Shown here piece after piece: positions 23,768 to 29,041 of a stretch of DNA of 35,522 bases. The notes below the pieces were generated by a model. It searched no databases. It was not told the origin of the DNA and was given only the letters and a program-made list of their open reading frames with translations. Each line of letters begins with the position of its first letter. Position 1 is the first letter of the stretch. Made by a program: the position numbers and the translations under genes. Source of the stretch: Streptomyces novaecaesareae (GTDB taxonomy: Bacteria > Actinomycetota > Actinomycetes > Streptomycetales > Streptomycetaceae); the NCBI RefSeq assembly GCF_000716875.1, contig NZ_JNWQ01000066.1:1-35522 (forward strand). Direction: 5' to 3'.

Positions 23768-24754
23768 TTGTCCATCCAGACCATCACCCACGTCGAGTTC
23801 CATTGCGCGGACGCGGACAAGACCGCGACCGAACTCTGCGCCGATTACGGCTTCACCGCCGACGCCCCGGCGATCGGCCCGGGCGGCACCCGCATCATCG
23901 AGCTGCGCCAGGGCACGATCCGGCTGCACCTGACGTCAGCCGCCGCCCCCGAGCACCCGGTGGCCGGGTTCGTCGCCCGCCACGGGGACGGCGTCGCCGT
24001 GCTCGCGCTCGGCTGCACCGACCCGCAGGCCGCGCTGGAACGGGCCGAGCGGCACGGCGCCCGGGTGCTGGACCGGGCCGGCGCCCTGGTCGCCGGCTTC
24101 GGCGACACCGCGCTGCGCTTCGTCCCGCTGCGCACCGCCGACCCCGCCCCGGAGCCCCGCCTGCTGGACGCCCTCGACCACGTCGCGATCTGCCTCCCGG
24201 CCGGCCGGCTCGCCGAAACCGTCCGGTTCTGCGAGGCCGCGCTGGGTTTCCACACGATCTTCGAGGAGTACATCGAGGTCGGCGAGCAGGCCATGGACTC
24301 CAAGGTCGTACAGAGCCCCTCCGGCGCGGTCACCTTCACCCTGATCGAGCCCGACACCGGCCGCCGCCCCGGCCAGATCGACGACTTCCTCTCCGCCCAC
24401 GGCGGCGCCGGCGTGCAGCACCTCGCCTTCAGCACCCGTGACATCACCACCGCCGTCCGGACCGTCCGGGCCCGCGGCGTGGAGTTCCTCACCACCCCGG
24501 GCGCCTACTTCGACGTCCTGGCCGAGCGTTTCGGCGAGACGGCCATCCCGGTGGAGACCCTGCGCGACCTGCACGTCCTGGTCGACCAGGACCACGGCGG
24601 CCAGCTGTTCCAGATCTTCGCCCGCTCGACACACCCCCGGCGCACCTATTTCCTGGAACTGATCGAGCGTCAGGGCGCCGGTACCTTCGGCACCGCGAAC
24701 ATCAAGGCCCTGTACGAGGCCATCAGGCGGCACAGCTCCGCCGCCTCCGTCTGA
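23768..24754 (+). CDS. hmaS: 4-Hydroxymandelate synthase
   Basis: A 328-residue non-haem Fe(II) dioxygenase of the HPPD/HmaS family that converts 4-hydroxyphenylpyruvate to 4-hydroxymandelate. Iron ligands are the His in LDHVAICL, the His in GVQHLAF and the Glu in FLELIERQG. HmaS rather than HPPD is indicated by VVQSPSGAVTFTLIEP, where HPPD has PINEP, and by a close match to glycopeptide HmaS over PGQIDDFLSAHGGAGVQH, TPGAYFDVL and GTFGTANIKALYEA. The TTG start is supported by GGGGGGAGA five bases upstream. With Hmo and the HpgT-like enzyme it forms the three-step 4-hydroxyphenylglycine route. Confidence 0.93.
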   Translation: MSIQTITHVEFHCADADKTATELCADYGFTADAPAIGPGGTRIIELRQGTIRLHLTSAAAPEHPVAGFVARHGDGVAVLALGCTDPQAALERAERHGARVLDRAGALVAGFGDTALRFVPLRTADPAPEPRLLDALDHVAICLPAGRLAETVRFCEAALGFHTIFEEYIEVGEQAMDSKVVQSPSGAVTFTLIEPDTGRRPGQIDDFLSAHGGAGVQHLAFSTRDITTAVRTVRARGVEFLTTPGAYFDVLAERFGETAIPVETLRDLHVLVDQDHGGQLFQIFARSTHPRRTYFLELIERQGAGTFGTANIKALYEAIRRHSSAASV

Positions 24755-24785
24755 CCACCCCGCACCCCCAAAGGAGGCCCACACG

Positions 24786-25700
24786 ATGACCGCGACCACC
24801 GAGTTCCGGCTCACCGAGGCCGAACGCGCCCTGCTCCCCACCGCCGAGGAGGTGGCCCACTACCGCGAGCACGGCTGGTACCTGTCCCGCCGGCTGTTCG
24901 GCGACGAGGAACTGGACGCCCTCCAGGCCGCCACCGAGCTGTACTACGCGGGCCACCGCGACCGCGAACTGCCCGTCCGGCCGCCCAGGTTGGCCTCCTG
25001 GCAGCCCTCGGACGGGCCCGTCCAGCGGCACAACGACTACGTCCACTACGAGAGCGACGCGATCGGCGCGATCCTGCGCAAGCCGCTGCTCGGCGCGGTG
25101 GCCGCGCTGCTCGCCGGGACGGCGGAGATCCGGGTCTTCCAAGCCACCCTGATCTACAAGCCGCCGGTCCCCGGCGAGCCCAGCAACCAGGTGCCGTGGC
25201 ACTTCGACAAGCACTACTGGCAGACCTGCACCTCGCCCGAGATGCTCACCGCCTTCGTCCCGTTCCACGACTGCCGCGAGGAGAACGGCACCATCACCAT
25301 GGTCGACGGCAGCCACCGCTGGCAGGAGCTGCCCTCCGGCGAGGACTCCACCCGGCACTTCGCCGACCGCGACCGCTCCGAGCTGGACGGCATCCTGGCC
25401 GCCAACGCGGCCCACAACGGGCAGCAGGTGCACAAGGTCCCGATGCTGATCCCGCGCGGCCACGTGTCCTTCCACCACTGCCGCACCTACCACGGCAGCG
25501 GCCCCAACCTGGCCCCCTACCCGCGCCGGGCCGTCTCGCTGCACCTGCAGGACGGCGCCAACGAGTACCGCCGGCACGACCGGGGCGACGGCAGCCCGGT
25601 GGTGTACAACCACGACGTGCTGGTGCGCCGCACCGCCGACGGACGGCCGGACTACGCCGACCCGGACTTCTGCCCGGCGATCTGGCGGGGACGGCCGTGA
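24786..25700 (+). CDS. PhyH-family Fe(II)/2-oxoglutarate-type dioxygenase
   Basis: A 304-residue phytanoyl-CoA dioxygenase-like protein. The iron-binding HxD is in VPWHFDKHYW and the distal His in GHVSFHHCRTYHGSGPN. An Arg for 2-oxoglutarate lies in RRAVSLHL. AAAGGAGG precedes the ATG by 8 bases. PhyH enzymes hydroxylate acyl-CoA or carrier-bound substrates and many tailor natural products. From memory, the pgl phenylglycine pathway also uses an oxygenation step on phenylacetyl-CoA after the E1 pair, so this could oxidise an arylacetyl thioester. Hydroxylation of the final product is an equal alternative. Confidence 0.87.
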   Translation: MTATTEFRLTEAERALLPTAEEVAHYREHGWYLSRRLFGDEELDALQAATELYYAGHRDRELPVRPPRLASWQPSDGPVQRHNDYVHYESDAIGAILRKPLLGAVAALLAGTAEIRVFQATLIYKPPVPGEPSNQVPWHFDKHYWQTCTSPEMLTAFVPFHDCREENGTITMVDGSHRWQELPSGEDSTRHFADRDRSELDGILAANAAHNGQQVHKVPMLIPRGHVSFHHCRTYHGSGPNLAPYPRRAVSLHLQDGANEYRRHDRGDGSPVVYNHDVLVRRTADGRPDYADPDFCPAIWRGRP

Positions 25701-25732
25701 CGGCCGTGACAGCTGTAACGGCCGTGACGGCT
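25691..25732 (+). repeat. 9-base repeat multiplying the E1-alpha start
   Basis: Units of ACGGCCGTG (with one GTA variant) run through the dioxygenase stop and the E1-alpha start. They create GTG codons at 25697, 25706 and 25724 in the same frame, and the protein begins MTAVTAVTAVTAP. Each unit except the GTA variant also contains TGA in the upstream gene's frame. Confidence 0.85.
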
Positions 25733-26842
25733 CCCCGGGAACCGTCGACCGCACCGGGTTCTCCCGCTGCTCCGGGCACCCCTGCCCCGCTCGGCACCCC
25801 CGCCGAGCGCTACCGGATGCTGCGGCTGATCCGCGGCTTCGAGGAGCTGGCGCTGGGCCTGGTGAAGTCCGGCGCGATCCCCGGCGGCATCCACCCGTAC
25901 ATCGGGCAGGAGGCCGTCGCGGTCGGCGTCTGCTCGGCCCTGGGCCCGGCCGACCGGCTCACCAGCACCCACCGCGGGCACGGCCACGTGCTTGCCCGGG
26001 GTGCCGCGCCGCACCGGATGCTCGCCGAACTCCTCGGCCGGGTCGACGGGTTGAACGCCGGCCGGGGCGGGTCCATGCACGCCGCCGACCTCTCGCTGGG
26101 CATCCTCGGCGCCAACGGCATCGTCGGCGCGGGCGCCCCGATCGCGGTCGGCGCCGCCTGGGCGGCGCAGCAGGCCCGACTGGCCCAGCAGGCCCAACTG
26201 GCGCAACAGGCGCAACAGGCGCAACAGGCGCAACTGGCGCAGGACGACCGGGGGTCGCACGGACACCTCCCGGTCGCGGTGGCTTTCTTCGGCGACGGCG
26301 CGCTCAACCAGGGCGTCCTGCTGGAGTCGCTCAACCTCGCCGCGATGTGGCGCCTTCCGGTGCTGTTCGTCTGCGAGAACAACGGCTACGCCACCACCCT
26401 GCCCGCCGCCACCGCCGTCGCGGGCAGCGCCACCGGGCGGGCGGCCGCCTTCGGCATCCCCGTCGAGGAGGTGGACGGCATGGACACCGAGGCCGTCCGA
26501 GCCGCCGCCCTGCGCGCCGTCCGGCGGGCCCGCGACGGCGACGGCCCCGGCTTCCTGGAGTGCCGCACCTACCGCTACGAGGGCCACCACACCATGGAGC
26601 GCCGGATGAAACTGCGCTACCGCACCCCCGCGGAGGTCGAGGCCTGGCGCGACCGCGACCCGCTCCCCCGGGCCGCCGCCCTGCTCGACCCCGCCACGGC
26701 CGCCGGGCTGGACCGCTCGGTCGCCGAACAGCTCGCCGCCGCCGAGGAGTTCGCGCTCGCCTCCGAACACCCGGACCCGGCGGGCGCGTTGGACCACCTG
26801 TACGCCGACGGGCTGCGCCCCCGGCCGGGAGTGACACCGTGA
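25697..26842 (+). CDS. 2-Oxoacid dehydrogenase E1-alpha subunit
   Basis: A 381-residue thiamine-diphosphate-binding E1-alpha like those of pyruvate or branched-chain dehydrogenases. It has HPYIGQEAVAVG, STHRGHGH, GRGGSMHAAD, the TPP motif FFGDGALNQG with ENNGYA, and YRYEGHHT. It would decarboxylate a 2-oxo acid with its E1-beta partner. In phenylglycine (pgl) operons similar subunits convert phenylpyruvate to the CoA thioester. An insertion at about residues 155-185 before the TPP motif consists of AQQ/AQL repeats. The GTG at 25697 (GTGA overlap, GGGGA upstream) is the most likely of three repeated starts. No E2 or E3 gene is present. Confidence 0.9.
   Translation: MTAVTAVTAVTAPREPSTAPGSPAAPGTPAPLGTPAERYRMLRLIRGFEELALGLVKSGAIPGGIHPYIGQEAVAVGVCSALGPADRLTSTHRGHGHVLARGAAPHRMLAELLGRVDGLNAGRGGSMHAADLSLGILGANGIVGAGAPIAVGAAWAAQQARLAQQAQLAQQAQQAQQAQLAQDDRGSHGHLPVAVAFFGDGALNQGVLLESLNLAAMWRLPVLFVCENNGYATTLPAATAVAGSATGRAAAFGIPVEEVDGMDTEAVRAAALRAVRRARDGDGPGFLECRTYRYEGHHTMERRMKLRYRTPAEVEAWRDRDPLPRAAALLDPATAAGLDRSVAEQLAAAEEFALASEHPDPAGALDHLYADGLRPRPGVTP
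26162..26251 (+). repeat. Coding CAGGCGCAA-type tandem repeat in E1-alpha
   Basis: About ten imperfect 9-base units encode AQQ, AQL and ARL triplets in the loop before the TPP-binding motif. Homologous E1-alpha proteins normally have only a short linker here. It is a low-complexity helical or coiled insertion. Confidence 0.88.
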
Positions 26843-27807
26843 CCAGGCTCTCCTACACCAAGGCGCTCAACCGGGCACTGGCCGACGAACTCGCTGCCGA
26901 TCCGGCGGTCTGCGTCTTCGGCGAGGACATCGGCGTCGGCCTGGCCGGGCCCACGCTCGGCCTGCTGGACCGCTTCGGCCCGGGGCGGATCGTCGACACA
27001 CCGCTGTCCGAACAGGCCTTCACCGCGATGGCGGTCGGTGCGGCGCTCGCCGGCCGGCGGCCCGTGCTGGAGTTCCAGATCCCCTCGCTGCTGTTCCTGG
27101 TCTTCGAGCAACTCGTCAACCAGGCCCACAAGTTCTCGCTGATGACCGGTGGCCAGGCGGCCGTGCCGCTGACCTGCCTGGTGCCTGGGTCGGGCTCCCG
27201 GGACGGCTGGGCGGGGCAGCACTCCGACCACCCGTACAGCCTGTTCGCGCACGCCGGCATCAAGACCGTGGTGCCCGCCACCCCGACGGACGCCTACGGG
27301 CTGCTGCGCTCGGCGATCCGGGATCCGGACCCCGTCGTGGTGTTCGCGCCCGCCGCCGCCCTGCCGGTGCGCGAGACCGTCACCTGGGACCTCGCGCCCG
27401 TCCCGCTCGGCCGGGCCCGGATCCACCGCCCGGGCACCGACGTCACCGTCGTCGCGGTCGGCCACCTGGTGCACGACGCACTCGCGGTGGCGGAGGAGGT
27501 CGCCGCGGACGTCTCCGTCGAGGTGCTCGACCCGCGCACGCTGTACCCCCTGGACCGGGCCGCGCTCGCCGCCTCGCTGGAACGCACCGGCCGACTCGTC
27601 GTGTTCGACGACTCCAACCGCAGCTGCGGCTTCGGCGCGGAGGTGCTGGCCACCGCCGCCGAGGAGCTGCGCCTGATCGCCCCGCCCCGCCGGATCACCC
27701 GCCCCGACGGCGCCGTCCTGCCCTTCGCCCCGGCCCTCGACCGGGCCGTCCAGCCGGGCCGCGAACAACTGCGGCACGCGCTGTACGGCGTCATGAAGCA
27801 CCACTGA
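26839..27807 (+). CDS. 2-Oxoacid dehydrogenase E1-beta subunit
   Basis: A 322-residue transketolase-like E1-beta. It shows FGEDIGVG, DTPLSEQAFTAMAVGAA, GQHSDHPYSLFAHAGIKTVV, PATPTDAYGLLRSAI and a C-terminal VGHLVHDAL/VLDPRTLYPLD region, all standard for E1-beta. The GTG start lies within the E1-alpha stop (GTGA), so both subunits are made together. The residue pattern does not identify the substrate; arylpyruvate or arylglyoxylate is suggested by HmaS/Hmo next door (inference). Confidence 0.92.
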   Translation: MTRLSYTKALNRALADELAADPAVCVFGEDIGVGLAGPTLGLLDRFGPGRIVDTPLSEQAFTAMAVGAALAGRRPVLEFQIPSLLFLVFEQLVNQAHKFSLMTGGQAAVPLTCLVPGSGSRDGWAGQHSDHPYSLFAHAGIKTVVPATPTDAYGLLRSAIRDPDPVVVFAPAAALPVRETVTWDLAPVPLGRARIHRPGTDVTVVAVGHLVHDALAVAEEVAADVSVEVLDPRTLYPLDRAALAASLERTGRLVVFDDSNRSCGFGAEVLATAAEELRLIAPPRRITRPDGAVLPFAPALDRAVQPGREQLRHALYGVMKHH

Positions 27808-27871
27808 ACGAAGCACCACCGAATGCAGCGCCACCGACCGAAGCACCAACTGAGCGACGCGCCACTGAGTG
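27796..27871 (+). repeat. Post-stop 15-base tandem repeat after E1-beta
   Basis: Five imperfect units (AAGCACCACTGAACG and variants) start within the last codons of E1-beta and fill the gap to the next gene. The first contains the real stop, and TGA recurs in the fourth and fifth. AAGGAG then precedes the next ATG. Confidence 0.88.
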
Positions 27872-27884
27872 ACAAGGAGTCCGT

Positions 27885-28688
27885 ATGTCCGCCAACCGCT
27901 ACCACTGGGACCGCTCCCACCCCGGACTGACCAGCCTCCAGCGGGTCATCGACCCGCTGCGCCGCGAGGTCGTCGGCCATTCCGTGTACGGCGCGCTCGA
28001 CAGCATCGAGCGCGTCCGCACCTTCCTGAACAGCCACGTCTTCGCCGTCTGGGACTTCATGTCGCTGCTGAAGAGCCTGCAGCGCGACCTGACCTGCGTC
28101 GACGTCCCGTGGGTGCCGAACGGCCCGACCGCGAGCCGCCGGCTGATCAACGAGATCGTGCTGGTCGAGGAGAGCGACGAGCTGGGTGAGGGCTACACCA
28201 GCCACTTCGAGCTGTACCTGGAGGGCATGCGCCAGGCCGGCGCGAACCCCCGCCCGGTGGAGGAGTTCCTGGGCCTGCTGGGCGCCGGCACCGCCGTGCC
28301 GGACGCCCTCAAGACGGCTGAAGTCCCGCAGGCCGCCGTCGACTTCACCGGCACCACCTGGTCCATCATGGAGAACGCCCCGGTGCACTGCCGGGCGGCC
28401 GCCTTCGCCTTCGGCCGCGAGGACCTGATCCCGGAGATGTTCGCCCAGGTGATCGCGATCGACGACCCGGACGGCGTGCTCACCGTCTTCAAGGACTACC
28501 TGGCCCGGCACATCGAGGTCGACGGCGAGCAGCACACGCCGATGGCGATGCAGATGCTGATCGACCTGTGCGGCGACGACCAGGACAAGTGGGACTCCTG
28601 CGCCGAGACCGTGCGCACCTCGCTGCAGGCCCGCTCCCGGCTCTGGACCGCGATCGAGCGGTCCTTCCCGGATTCCTCGGCGAGCTAG
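27885..28688 (+). CDS. DUF3050 heme-oxygenase-like protein (possible di-iron oxidase)
   Basis: A 267-residue all-helical protein of the DUF3050 family in the heme-oxygenase/TENA-like superfamily. Many biosynthetic members are di-iron oxidases (HDOs, such as UndA and SznF) that decarboxylate, desaturate or N-oxygenate substrates. Candidate metal ligands are Glu42, His51, Glu90 or Glu95-96, His107, Glu179, His209, Asp213 and His217, the last three in [10 protein letters not shown]. Which of these bind metal cannot be settled here. AAGGAG lies before the ATG, and it is the last gene of the main operon, so it probably acts on the cluster product or an arylglycine-type intermediate. No function is established for the family as far as I know. 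Confidence 0.8.
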   Translation: MSANRYHWDRSHPGLTSLQRVIDPLRREVVGHSVYGALDSIERVRTFLNSHVFAVWDFMSLLKSLQRDLTCVDVPWVPNGPTASRRLINEIVLVEESDELGEGYTSHFELYLEGMRQAGANPRPVEEFLGLLGAGTAVPDALKTAEVPQAAVDFTGTTWSIMENAPVHCRAAAFAFGREDLIPEMFAQVIAIDDPDGVLTVFKDYLARHIEVDGEQHTPMAMQMLIDLCGDDQDKWDSCAETVRTSLQARSRLWTAIERSFPDSSAS

Positions 28689-29040
28689 CCGGAGCTGGCC
28701 GGAACCGGGGAGAGCCACCGATCGCCCGGACCGCCTCAGAGCACCTTGGGCAGGACGGCCGACGACATGGGCGGTTCGTCGGCCGCCGTCCGGTAGCGGT
28801 GCAACTGGGGCCAGATGCTCATGGGTTCCGGTCCGAAGCACTCGATGACAGAAGCACTCGACGACACACGCACGGCCACGCACGGAGACGAACCGCCACG
28901 CCCCGTGACGCTCCGCTGCGCGCGCGGCGGGGTCCGACGCGCGGGCACGCCGAACGATAGTGCCACCCCAGGGCAGTGGTCCAGTCCAATCACACGTTCC
29001 GGAAAGGCCCTTCGCGCCCGCCGACGATAGAATGCGCAGC
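28689..29040. other. Intergenic region between cluster and FHA-ABC gene
   Basis: 352 bases. It contains a duplicated 16-base unit (28835-28850 and 28851-28866, GAAGCACTCGAYGACA) and a dre-like box (28975-28990). On the minus strand a 28-codon frame (28736-28821, beginning MSIWPQLHRYRTAADEPP) follows GGAAC, and a promoter-like TGGACC-18-TATCGT overlaps the dre-like box in that direction. The small frame may be noise, a gene remnant or a short peptide. The plus strand has a leaderless-type promoter at its end. Confidence 0.5.
28975..28990. promoter_or_regulatory. dre-like box with shared TCACACGTTCCG element
   Basis: AGTGGTCCAGTCCAAT matches 12 of 16 dre positions. It runs straight into TCACACGTTCCG (28990-29001), an exact 12-base copy of the sequence found three bases after the equivalent point of the box at 5480. 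The pair thus forms a compound element seen twice in the window, upstream of the FHA-ABC gene here. Confidence 0.5.
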
Positions 29041-29041
29041 A
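29028..29041 (+). promoter_or_regulatory. Probable leaderless promoter -10 for FHA-ABC gene
   Basis: TAGAAT at 29028-29033 is a good actinomycete -10 hexamer, and its expected transcription start falls on the ATG at 29041. No Shine-Dalgarno sequence precedes that ATG, consistent with a leaderless mRNA. No clear -35 is visible. Confidence 0.5.

Noticed and set aside
23768..24754. 4-Hydroxyphenylpyruvate dioxygenase of tyrosine catabolism
   Set aside because: The TLIEP-type motif and close match to glycopeptide HmaS, with Hmo and an HpgT-like enzyme nearby, favour 4-hydroxymandelate synthase.
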